A stretch of DNA of 64,000 bases, from positions 5,766,001 to 5,830,000 of the forward strand of contig NZ_JBDFMD010000001.1 in the NCBI RefSeq assembly GCF_047238105.1, given 5' to 3'. The notes below the pieces were generated by a model that was given only the letters and a program-made list of their open reading frames with translations, was not told the origin of the DNA and ran no database searches. The number at the start of each line of letters is the position of its first letter. Position 1 is the stretch's first letter. Source of the DNA: Paenibacillus_D sp047238105. GTDB lineage: Bacteria; Bacillota; Bacilli; Paenibacillales; Paenibacillaceae. The translations under genes and the position numbers were made by a program. Shown here piece by piece: positions 43,741 to 51,934 of this stretch.

Positions 43741-43773
43741 GCGAGTCCGCAGGAGAAACTCCCGCGAACTCGC
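43741..43773 (-). promoter_or_regulatory. Intercistronic stem-loop between binding protein and permease genes
   Basis: A 15-bp stem (43741-43755 with 43759-43773; GCGAGT and ACTCGC at the base, one mismatch) closed by AAA, with no T-run. In many binding-protein-dependent operons such a hairpin protects the upstream message and lowers permease expression; that role is inferred. Confidence 0.7.
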
Positions 43774-43804
43774 GTTGGATTGCTATAGCTTAAGGGTTCG
43801 GCTG

Positions 43805-45160
43805 TCAGCTGCGGGCGACGAGGCGTTCGATCTTCTCGATCGCTGCTTGCCATTCTTGCTCCGGATCGGCATTTTTCTCTTGCACGTTCTGCAGTGCTTC
43901 CTTGATGAAAGCGTCCGTCTGATCGTGCAGCGGACCGTAGTAGACCGACTGCACGCGGCCGGCTGCTGTGGCGAATGCGGCAGCGGACGGCTGGCCGCCC
44001 AGGAATTCATCCGTGAAGTCCGTGAACGTCGCGTCTTCGAACAGTGCCGGGGTCGAAGGCATCAAGCCTTTGTCCTCAAACGATTTCAACTGATTCTCTT
44101 GGTTCAGCATCCAGCTGATGAAAGCAAAGGCTTCTTCCGGATGCTTGCCTTCCTTCGGCAGCGACAGGAACGATCCGCCCCAGGTGCCTGCGCCTTCTGG
44201 AAGCTGGGCGATCCGCCACTGGCCTTCGGAATCCGGACCATTGCTCTTGATGTTGCCGAGCATCCAGGCCGGGCCGGGCAGGACGGCAAAGCCGCCGTCA
44301 TTGATCGCTTGCGTCCAGTCGGGCTGCCAGAGCTGGTTCGGAGCGACCCAGCCTTCCTGGATGCCTTTGACGGTGAAGTCATATGCTTTTCTGACTTGCG
44401 GGTTGTCGGCACCGATGAACGAGCCGTCGTTTTTGTCGTAGTAGATCTGTCCGTCGGATTGGTCACGCAGCGCGTTGTAGATCAGATCGCGCGAATCGAC
44501 GAACGCCTTGCCGGTTTTGTTTTTGAAGTCCAAGGCAACCGTAGCGAATTTGTCCCACGAATCGATAGCGGCAGTGAATGCGTCAGGATCCGTCGGGAGA
44601 CCCGCTTCCTCGGCGAGATCGATACGGTAGTAAGCAACAGTAGGCGCGATGTCCGTAGGCAATCCGATCTGGAACGCACCGTCGGTCGAGGTCGCTTGCT
44701 GCCATTTCCAATCCAGGTACATGTCTTTCAGGTCGGCTGCGCCCAGGTCATTGAGATTGTGGAATTTGTCTTGGGCGCCGATGAACCGCTCCATGAAGCC
44801 GATCTCCAGCTGGAAAATGTCCGGTGCACCGGAGTTGGCGGAGAGGGCAGTCGTCAGATTATTGTGGTGAGCCGTCTGATCGCCAGTGTTCTGAACCGAG
44901 ATCTTGATGTTCGGATGCTCAGCCATGTACTCCTGGGCCAGCTCCTCGTAATTGACATTGCCCAGTGTCCAGAAGGACAGCTCGATCGTCTCGCCATTAC
45001 CGGCTGCTGGCGGGTCATTCTTTGGCGTCTCTTCGGCGCCGCCGGTGTCGGCGGGCGGTGTGTTGGTCTCTGTAGAGTTGCCGCTGCTGCAGGCGGCGAC
45101 GAAGATCAGCATCGCGCATAGCGCGATCAGCAGCCAAGGTTTGGACTTGCGGTTGGACAT
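43805..45160 (-). CDS. Sugar-binding lipoprotein, extracellular solute-binding protein family 1
   Basis: 451 residues. Signal peptide with lipobox FVAAC (Cys24), then a Ser/Thr/Pro-rich linker. Family 1 motifs: IELSFWTLGNVNYEELAQEYMAEHPN, PDIFQLEIG, GLPTDIAPTVAYYRIDLAEEAGLP, GGFAVLPGPAWMLG. First gene of the leftward ABC operon, and probably regulated by the kinase/regulator pair downstream. Substrate unknown; likely an oligosaccharide. Confidence 0.94.
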   Translation of the reverse strand: MSNRKSKPWLLIALCAMLIFVAACSSGNSTETNTPPADTGGAEETPKNDPPAAGNGETIELSFWTLGNVNYEELAQEYMAEHPNIKISVQNTGDQTAHHNNLTTALSANSGAPDIFQLEIGFMERFIGAQDKFHNLNDLGAADLKDMYLDWKWQQATSTDGAFQIGLPTDIAPTVAYYRIDLAEEAGLPTDPDAFTAAIDSWDKFATVALDFKNKTGKAFVDSRDLIYNALRDQSDGQIYYDKNDGSFIGADNPQVRKAYDFTVKGIQEGWVAPNQLWQPDWTQAINDGGFAVLPGPAWMLGNIKSNGPDSEGQWRIAQLPEGAGTWGGSFLSLPKEGKHPEEAFAFISWMLNQENQLKSFEDKGLMPSTPALFEDATFTDFTDEFLGGQPSAAAFATAAGRVQSVYYGPLHDQTDAFIKEALQNVQEKNADPEQEWQAAIEKIERLVARS

Positions 45161-45281
45161 AGTGGTAATACCCCTTTCATTTCAACGAATGGTTACATCT
45201 CCCACTATAAAAGAGCGGGCTTGAAATGAAGAGGCGGCATATGGACGATTTAGGGTTGAAATTATTATGATCGGACATTTT

Positions 45282-45302
45282 ACATACATACTGTATGTAT
45301 GT
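45282..45302. promoter_or_regulatory. TetR-type operator, perfect palindrome
   Basis: ACATACATAC and GTATGTATGT form a perfect 10-1-10 palindrome 45 bases before the VOC gene ATG. It is the obvious target for the TetR protein encoded second in the same operon (autoregulation). Confidence 0.75.
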
Positions 45303-45346
45303 TAAACTGTAATCAGTTCATTGAAAGAAATGGAGGAGGAAGGAAG

Positions 45347-45784
45347 ATGAAAGTAAACAGCTTTTATCCTGTTCTGATGACAGACAAGGTGGCGGAGACG
45401 GCAGCGTTTTATACCCGGTATCTCGGGTTCGAGACGACGTTTGAGGCAGACTGGTATGTAAGCTTGCGCTTGCAGGGGACAGGGGCGGCCTATGAGCTGG
45501 CGATCCTGGACGGCACTCATCCGACAGTACCTGAGGCTTACCGGACCGCGGTGCGGGGGATGATCCTGAACTTTGAAGTGGAGGATGTAGACGCGGAGTA
45601 CGAGCGGTTGATCAAGGAGGCGGGGCTGCCGCTGCATCTGGAGCTCCGGGATGAGGAGTTCGGGCAGCGACACTTCATCACCAGCGACCCGAGCGGCGTG
45701 CTGATCGACATGATCCAGGTCATCCCGCCGACAGAGGCTTTCTTGGCGCAGTATACCGATGGTGCTGCGGTGGAGCGGTCATGA
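45347..45784 (+). CDS. VOC-family (glyoxalase/bleomycin-resistance-like) protein
   Basis: 145 residues from the ATG at 45347 behind GGAGGAGGAAGG. Two beta-alpha-beta-beta-beta units: VLMTDKVAETAAFYTRYLGFETTFE and the second unit around ILNFEVEDVDAEYERLIKEAG, ending PSGVLIDMIQ. The family includes ring-cleaving dioxygenases, glyoxalases and drug-binding proteins; this is a single-domain, glyoxalase-like form. The last four bases overlap the TetR ATG, so the pair forms an autoregulated unit. The substrate is probably the inducer of the repressor. Confidence 0.88.
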   Translation: MKVNSFYPVLMTDKVAETAAFYTRYLGFETTFEADWYVSLRLQGTGAAYELAILDGTHPTVPEAYRTAVRGMILNFEVEDVDAEYERLIKEAGLPLHLELRDEEFGQRHFITSDPSGVLIDMIQVIPPTEAFLAQYTDGAAVERS

Positions 45785-46368
45785 GAAGGACGAAGGAAGC
45801 GGCATCCGAGACGATCAATCAGCTGTTGGCGTTGGGCAAGATCTACTTCGCGGAGCGGGGCTATGCGGATGCCTCAATGGAGGAGCTCGTTCAGGAGGCT
45901 GGGCTCACGAGAGGGGCGCTTTACCATCATTTCGGCAGCAAGCAGGGACTGTTCGAGGCAGTGCTGACCTCGCTGCAGGAGGAGATCGGGGAGCACGTAG
46001 CGAGAGAAGCGGAGGCTGGCAGCGATCCATGGGACGAACTGCTGCGCGGCTGCCGGGCGTTCATCACAGCGGCTGTCGAGCCGGCCCACCGGCAGATCCT
46101 GCTGATCGACGGCCCGGCGGTGCTGGGCTGGGAGGCGTGGCGGCGGATGGACGAGCAGAACGCGATGCGGCACCTGAAGGAGCAGCTGCAGCAGATGCAG
46201 GAGGCCGGCTGGCTGCGGCCGGTGCCTGTCGAGGCGCTGGCTCACCTGCTCTCCGGCGCGATGAACGAAGCGGCGCTCTGGCTGGCCGGACTTCCGGACT
46301 CCACTCAGGCGCTGGAGGAGACGATGACAGCACTGGAGCAACTGTTGTCGGGGTGCAGAGTGCACTGA
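45781..46368 (+). CDS. TetR-family repressor
   Basis: 195 residues. Helix-turn-helix at about 20-62 (YFAERGYADASMEELVQEAGLTRGALYHHFGSKQGLFEAVL), then an all-helical ligand-binding domain (about 75-190) with the LLIDGPAVLGWEAWRRMDEQ stretch seen in many Firmicute TetR proteins. It probably binds the palindrome at 45282-45302. Confidence 0.93.
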   Translation: MRRTKEAASETINQLLALGKIYFAERGYADASMEELVQEAGLTRGALYHHFGSKQGLFEAVLTSLQEEIGEHVAREAEAGSDPWDELLRGCRAFITAAVEPAHRQILLIDGPAVLGWEAWRRMDEQNAMRHLKEQLQQMQEAGWLRPVPVEALAHLLSGAMNEAALWLAGLPDSTQALEETMTALEQLLSGCRVH

Positions 46369-46395
46369 CTGGATGATAAGGATGGCTTCGGCCAC

Positions 46396-46441
46396 AAAAA
46401 GGCTCGCCCCGCAGCCACTAGTTGGCTAGCGAGCGAGCCTT
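46396..46441. terminator. Bidirectional terminator between tetR and the MerR/TipAS gene
   Basis: AAGGCTCGC (46399-46407) pairs with GCGAGCCTT (46433-46441). Five A residues at 46396-46400 provide a T-run on the minus strand, so it best serves the leftward MerR transcript after it crosses array A2. Confidence 0.75.
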
Positions 46442-46490
46442 AATCCATTTGTAGCGCCAGTCCGTCCGGGCCCTTACACGGGTTGCAGCT

Positions 46491-46615
46491 AAAGAAAGTT
46501 TCCTTGGAGCATCTCATAGACCTCGCACGGGCGACTGTAGCGAAAGAAAGTTTCCTTGGAGCAGCCCATACCCTCCGCAAGGATAGCTGCAGAGAAAGAA
46601 AGTTTCCTTGGAGCA
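46491..46615. repeat. Tandem array, period 52 (array A2)
   Basis: Three copies of AAGAAAGTTTCCTTGGAGC (within 46491-46511, 46543-46563 and 46595-46615) at exact 52-base spacing. The 31-base stretches between them are related to each other (each has a C-rich then G-rich part and a TAG/CAG near its end), so this is a tandem repeat and not CRISPR. It begins 16 bases after the MerR stop codon (minus strand) and ends 50 bases before that transcript's terminator. Confidence 0.85.
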
Positions 46616-46631
46616 CGTATTCAGTCAAGTG

Positions 46632-47411
46632 CTAGCCCTGCTCCACTTCGCCAGTCATACCAGTGTAGATCCGGACTGCATCTCGCAGGAAGACGGCTGT
46701 CCCCGGATGGTCTTTGTCATAGTGGGCCGTGAAACGCTCATCGTCCACATACATCTGGGCAACGCCGGCATGGGCTTCTTTGGCGTATGTTCCCCAATAG
46801 AACGTCAGCCACTGTCTGTGCAGATCGGCTGCTCGTTGCGCGAGCTCCGATGCGGGATCACCTACGGCAAAGGCTTGCGCGAGCACGTCGTAAAGCTCGG
46901 CTGTCAGACACTCATGGGCCTCATGCTGCTCCGGCGTCTTGGAGAGGAAGGCCTTGTTGGAGCGGTCGATGGCTTCGTCCCCGTACTTTGCCCGGATGTC
47001 CTCGCCATATTTACGCTCATTTTCTTCTACCTGTTCTTTTTTGAAGCCTTCAAATTTTTGACGGTCTGTCATCGTTATCATCCCTTCTTTTTGAGCGATC
47101 GTCTGCTCTACCGTGCGGATCAATTGATCGAGCTGCTTGCGCTTATCCAGGAGCATCGCGTGATGCGTCTTCAGCGCTTGCCGGCTGTCAAAGGAAGGGG
47201 AAGCCACAATCGATTTGATCTCTTCCAGTGGCAATCCCATCTCACGATAAAACAAAATTTGCTGCAGCAGATCCACCTCAGCCTGGCCATAGATCCGGTA
47301 TCCGGAAGAGTTGATGCGGGACGGCTTCAAAAGATCGATCTCGTCATAGTACCGCAGCGTGCGTGTGCTGACTCCCGCCATTTGTCCCAGTTTATTGACC
47401 GTATATTCCAT
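46632..47411 (-). CDS. MerR-family regulator with TipAS domain
   Basis: 259 residues. MerR helix-turn-helix MEYTVNKLGQMAGVSTRTLRYYDEIDLLKPS, a coiled-coil dimer helix (about 75-115), then a TipAS domain (about 130-250; KYGDEAIDRSNKAFLSKTPEQ, YVDDERFTAHYDKDHPG) typical of Mta/TipAL/SkgA-type activators that bind antibiotics such as thiopeptides. GAGGAGG precedes the ATG. Its own promoter has a 19-bp spacer with an ACGTTGCGT core, consistent with autoactivation. No efflux gene is adjacent. Confidence 0.93.
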   Translation of the reverse strand: MEYTVNKLGQMAGVSTRTLRYYDEIDLLKPSRINSSGYRIYGQAEVDLLQQILFYREMGLPLEEIKSIVASPSFDSRQALKTHHAMLLDKRKQLDQLIRTVEQTIAQKEGMITMTDRQKFEGFKKEQVEENERKYGEDIRAKYGDEAIDRSNKAFLSKTPEQHEAHECLTAELYDVLAQAFAVGDPASELAQRAADLHRQWLTFYWGTYAKEAHAGVAQMYVDDERFTAHYDKDHPGTAVFLRDAVRIYTGMTGEVEQG

Positions 47412-47468
47412 TTCAGCCGCCTCCTCGTTTGTACCGTATAGTATAGCTTGCTTTGTGGCTGCAGGACC

Positions 47469-47499
47469 ATACTACACCTTTACGCAACGTCAATGTCAA
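47469..47499 (-). promoter_or_regulatory. MerR-type autoregulated promoter
   Basis: On the minus strand: TTGACA (47494-47499), 19 bases, TAGTAT (47469-47474). The spacer reads TTGACGTTGCGTAAAGGTG and contains the ACGTTGCGT core seen in TipAS/Mta operators. Confidence 0.65.
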
Positions 47500-47531
47500 C
47501 AGCGGAAACTGGCAATGTAAATAATCATACA

Positions 47532-47560
47532 TTGACCGATATGGTTATCATTGCTAAAGT
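47532..47560 (+). promoter_or_regulatory. Promoter for the small membrane protein gene
   Basis: TTGACC, a 17-base spacer and TAAAGT, about 75 bases before the ATG at 47636. Confidence 0.5.
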
Positions 47561-47635
47561 TTGGGTAATGGCAACTGGGAGATTATACATAGTAGAAGGA
47601 CTCCCTATTGTATCCATCAGAGGAGGAGCAGGGTC

Positions 47636-48097
47636 ATGGAAGAAGAACGCAAGTTGGCTATGCCCATTTTGGGCGCATTGGTGGCCGCGCTGCTCGGCGG
47701 CGTACTGTGGGCAGCGGTGGTGGTCATATCGGATTATGAGCTGGGCTTGGTGGCCTGGGCAATCGGCGGGATGACGGGCTTTGCCGTAGGTTTTCTCTCA
47801 GACAGACGGGCGACGCAGGTGCATCAGATCATTGCAGTGGCGGCCAGTCTGGTCGGTATCCTGCTGGGCAAGTTTTTTGCATTCAGCTACATACTCAATG
47901 ATGGATTAACGGACTTTTTCGCGTCATTTGTCGTCTCGTTGTTTATGGAATTTTTCCCGGAGCTGTTCTCGATGTTTGATCTTCTGTTCGTGTTGTTCGC
48001 GGTACTGACCGCCTGGCGTCTGCCGGCGGCGATGTCGGCCAAGCCGCAGCAGCCGAGCGAGCATCAACCGCCTGCTTCGCCGGCTGATCATACCTAG
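47636..48097 (+). CDS. Small multi-pass membrane protein, unknown function
   Basis: 153 residues from the ATG at 47636 behind AGGAGGAG. Four hydrophobic segments are visible: LAMPILGALVAALLGGVLWAA, the LGLVAWAIGGMTGFAVGFL region, the HQIIAVAASLVGILLG region and FSMFDLLFVLFAVLTAW. The polar C-terminus is rich in Pro, Ala and Gln. Similar proteins are common near stress genes in Bacillales, but I cannot name the family. A terminator follows directly. Confidence 0.8.
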   Translation: MEEERKLAMPILGALVAALLGGVLWAAVVVISDYELGLVAWAIGGMTGFAVGFLSDRRATQVHQIIAVAASLVGILLGKFFAFSYILNDGLTDFFASFVVSLFMEFFPELFSMFDLLFVLFAVLTAWRLPAAMSAKPQQPSEHQPPASPADHT

Positions 48098-48106
48098 CAA
48101 GTCCGC

Positions 48107-48152
48107 AAAAAGCCTCCCTCTCCACACATAAAAGTGGGAGGGAGGCTTTGTC
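48107..48152 (+). terminator. Terminator of the small membrane protein gene
   Basis: AAAAGCCTCCCTC pairs with GAGGGAGGCTTT around a short A-rich loop; T residues follow. Confidence 0.9.
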
Positions 48153-48184
48153 GGAATATAAAGTATATGTTTTCACATCTACTT

Positions 48185-48280
48185 GGCTTCTATTTCTCCG
48201 GAATGAAACGCGCTGCGCTCAGAGTTTTGCGAAGCAAAACTGGCATCGTAAGCACACAGCGACAGCCGTTTCACCTTATA
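48185..48280. repeat. Palindromic element family E2, copy b
   Basis: GGCTTCTATTTCTCCGGAAT and GAAAC at the left, a central perfect hairpin AGTTTTG-CGAAG-CAAAACT, then GCGACAGCCGTTTCACCTTA at the right. GAAAC and GTTTC form the outer arms. Close relative of 59161-59256; a right-end fragment (CATAGCCGTTTCACCTTGAT) recurs at 48657-48676. Confidence 0.75.
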
Positions 48281-48399
48281 CTTAATAGCTATATGCTTCC
48301 GGGCCCCCTCCGCAAAGTACATAAGCACGCTTCGAAGCGAAGCCACACTTTAGTCGGGTTATTTACTTTGGGGCCGAGTCCTGCGTTATAAGGGCGTTT

Positions 48400-48578
48400 G
48401 CAAGACTAGAAATTAGCCATGCAATGCGCCATGTGCCGAAAACCAGAGCTCTAAGTATAGAAAGTAGACTTACAGCCATCCGCCCGCCGGAAATCCGTGC
48501 TCCAAGTATAGAAAGTAGCATTACAGCTTGCCACCCGCCGAAAATCTGAGTTCCAAGTATAGAAAGTAGCATTACAGC
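48400..48578. repeat. Tandem array, period 51 (array A3)
   Basis: Three good units start at 48451, 48502 and 48553 (exact 51-base spacing) with the core AAGTATAGAAAGTAGCATTA (AGACTTA in the first). A degenerate unit starts at 48400 (GACTAGAAATTAGCC). The rest of each unit is also related (CCCGCCGGAAATC, CCCGCCGAAAATC, GTGCCGAAAACC). A hairpin at 48607-48633 follows 28 bases later. Confidence 0.85.
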
Positions 48579-48593
48579 CCGCTTCTTGTCTCT

Positions 48594-48634
48594 TGCCAAA
48601 AACCAACCCCCGCCTTCGACAACGAGGCAGGGGC
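48594..48634 (-). terminator. Hairpin, probable distal terminator of leftward katA transcripts
   Basis: CCCCCGCC (48607-48614) pairs with GGCAGGGG (48626-48633). On the minus strand it is followed by TTGGTTTTTGG. No gene lies between it and katA on that strand, so it would end the katA message beyond array A4. Confidence 0.65.
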
Positions 48635-48723
48635 TGTTTGCTTGTTTAACTAACGGCATAGCCGTTTCACCTTGATAGTATAGCGTATGGCTCCTGGTAG
48701 TCAGGCTAGAAAAAATGCGACAT

Positions 48724-49077
48724 TAGCGGCAGAAAGGGTCGCTGCAGCAGCTCAAGCCGTAGATTGCTCACAATAGCGGCAGAAAGGGTCGTTGGAGCAG
48801 CTCAAGCCGTAGATTGCGACGCAATAGCGGCAGAAAGGGTCGCTGCAGCAGCTCAAGCCGTAGATTGCGACACAATAGCGGCAGAAAGGGTCGTTGGAGC
48901 AGCTCAAGCCGTAGATTGCTCACAATAGCGGCAGAAAGGGTCGCTGCAGCAGCTCAAGCCGTAGATTGCTCACAATAGCGGCAGAAAGGGTCGCTGCAGC
49001 AGCTCAAGCCGTAGATTGCGACGCAATAGCGGCAGAAAGGGTCGCTGAAACTGCTCATGCCGGGGATTTCGTGGCAC
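48724..49077. repeat. Tandem array, period 50-51, seven units (array A4)
   Basis: Units start at 48724, 48774, 48825, 48876, 48926, 48976 and 49027. All begin TAGCGGCAGAAAGGGTCG. Two sub-variants alternate in the next part (CTGCAGCAGC or TTGGAGCAGC), and the unit end is either TTGCTCACAA (50-base unit) or TTGCGACGCAA/TTGCGACACAA (51). The last unit is degraded, and an eighth, very weak one may start at 49078. AGCGGC and GTCGCT can pair around AGAAAGG. The array lies 113 bases beyond the katA stop codon. Confidence 0.95.
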
Positions 49078-49189
49078 TAGCGACTGGTCTGACCGTTCAC
49101 GGCGCTCCGTAAGTACCCTTTCTTCTAACAGCGCGCCGGAGTTGGGCGTCTTTCAAGGACGCCGGCAGGCGTTTTTCTAAGTCCTTACG

Positions 49190-50644
<1,455 letters not shown>

Positions 50645-50719
50645 CGTTGTTCCACCTCGTTTTGGAGTCGTATGTCTTCCTCTACTATATTTTATTGTTA
50701 ATTGAAAATCAATACTAAA

Positions 50720-50734
50720 TTATAATTATTATAA
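50720..50734 (-). promoter_or_regulatory. PerR box upstream of katA
   Basis: TTATAATTATTATAA, a perfect 7-1-7 palindrome and exact match to the Bacillus PerR consensus, about 75 bases before the katA start. Confidence 0.85.
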
Positions 50735-50746
50735 ATAAGGTGCATA

Positions 50747-50785
50747 AGAAAGCCCCGTCAGTCATCCAGGATGACTTAACGGGGC
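50747..50785 (-). terminator. Terminator of the secreted-protein pair
   Basis: GCCCCGT with AGTCATCC pairs with GGATGACT and ACGGGGC, followed on the minus strand by TTTCTT. It ends the leftward transcript of 50807-53146. Confidence 0.85.
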
Positions 50786-50806
50786 GGGGGTTAGCGTGTA
50801 TGCATG

Positions 50807-51907
50807 TTACTCAAACGCGGTAAACGGCACCGGGAATTCCGGGATGCCTTCCGCATATGCGGTGTATTCGTATACGCCGAAGTAGACGACAATGGCGTCA
50901 TGCTTCAGGAAGAAGTTCTGATCGGCTGTATCAATCGACTCGAACGGCTCCATGAAGTGGTAGGCTCCTGCATCGAGCTGACGCTGGATGGAGTCGTTGA
51001 TCACCTCAACGTAATCTGCACGGCCGTTGGCAGCATCCTGAAGCGATAACTGCTCGCCGGTCGTCAGGTCAAAGGTATAGGCGGCCCGGTCGGTGATGCC
51101 GTGCGCACCACCGGTGTAACTGTAGTAGTCCACATACAGGCTCAGCTTGTCCTGCTCGTTGTAGGTGACGAGGTAGGTGCCATCAAAGCTTACCGGCGGG
51201 ATAGTCAGGTCGGGATTATCCGCCTCGGCGGCATCATTCTCCGACTGGGCCCGGGCGATCTCCTCGGCGCCAGCCGCAGCGCGCTGCTCGGCCTGCTCCT
51301 TCAAGAAAGCATTGACACTTGCCTGGGCTTCTTCATCGGCATATCCCGATACCTGCGGATAATGAACAAGCACATGCGGTTCACCTTCCCCGGACTCGAT
51401 CTTATGCGTCTCGATCGTCAGGTCGTTTTCCTGAATCTGCGTGATGCCTACCGTCTTGGCTGCAGCATCGTAAGAGATGCCATAGCCCATCCGCTCAAGG
51501 AGGAAGCGGACCGGCATATAGGTCGTGCCGTCCTGCACGATCGCGGACATGCCATAGACACGCTGGTCATTAAAGAAGTACGCGCTGACAGGCTCGGACA
51601 GATCGATAGTCATCGTCCGGTTGTTGCCCTCGACATGCACCTCCCGATTGATCGGGCTGTAGTTGGTATTCAGGCCAAGCGATGTGTTGAGCGAGCGCAG
51701 CCCGATATACGTCGTCCCATCGATATTGATGGTCGGCAGATCCACGCGAGTGCCGTCGATCGCATACGTCTGCGTCTGCACCAGGTGTTGTGCAGAGGCT
51801 TGCGGGATAGGCGCCGCAACCGCCGGTACGGATAACGCGATGGCAGCGGCCAGCGCGATCATTGGCGTTTTTTTGCTTCTCTTCTTCACAGGTTTTGGTC
51901 TCATCAT
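50807..51907 (-). CDS. Secreted protein: copper-amine-oxidase-like N-terminal domain plus DUF4163/DUF3298
   Basis: 366 residues. Signal peptide (MIALAAAIALSVPAVAAP), a Cu_amine_oxidN1-type stalk domain (about 45-155; TYIGLRSLNTSLG, YMPVRFLLERMGYGISYD), then a DUF4163/DUF3298 module (about 165-360; YLVTYNEQDKLSLYVDYYSYTGGAHG, YTFDLTTGEQLSLQDA), as in PdaC- and RsiV-like proteins. RsiV-type DUF3298 domains can bind lysozyme, but there is no sigma factor or membrane anchor here. The function is unknown. It follows the lipoprotein gene by 27 bases and is probably co-transcribed. Confidence 0.85.
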   Translation of the reverse strand: MMRPKPVKKRSKKTPMIALAAAIALSVPAVAAPIPQASAQHLVQTQTYAIDGTRVDLPTINIDGTTYIGLRSLNTSLGLNTNYSPINREVHVEGNNRTMTIDLSEPVSAYFFNDQRVYGMSAIVQDGTTYMPVRFLLERMGYGISYDAAAKTVGITQIQENDLTIETHKIESGEGEPHVLVHYPQVSGYADEEAQASVNAFLKEQAEQRAAAGAEEIARAQSENDAAEADNPDLTIPPVSFDGTYLVTYNEQDKLSLYVDYYSYTGGAHGITDRAAYTFDLTTGEQLSLQDAANGRADYVEVINDSIQRQLDAGAYHFMEPFESIDTADQNFFLKHDAIVVYFGVYEYTAYAEGIPEFPVPFTAFE

Positions 51908-51934
51908 GGGTTACATCATCCTTTCGTGTTGTGA

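Noticed and set aside
48363..48659. Leftward 98-residue open frame with 17-residue hydrophobic repeats (AVMLLSILG)
   Set aside because: It is produced by the 51-base period of array A3 (51 is divisible by three), begins in a terminator hairpin and has no ribosome site.
48724..49077. Possible CRISPR array
   Set aside because: The segments between repeat cores are themselves repeats, the period is exact and there are no cas genes. The same applies to the array at 46491-46615.
50807..51907. Anti-sigma factor RsiV
   Set aside because: The DUF3298 region is similar, but there is no transmembrane helix after the N-terminal signal and no adjacent ECF sigma factor.
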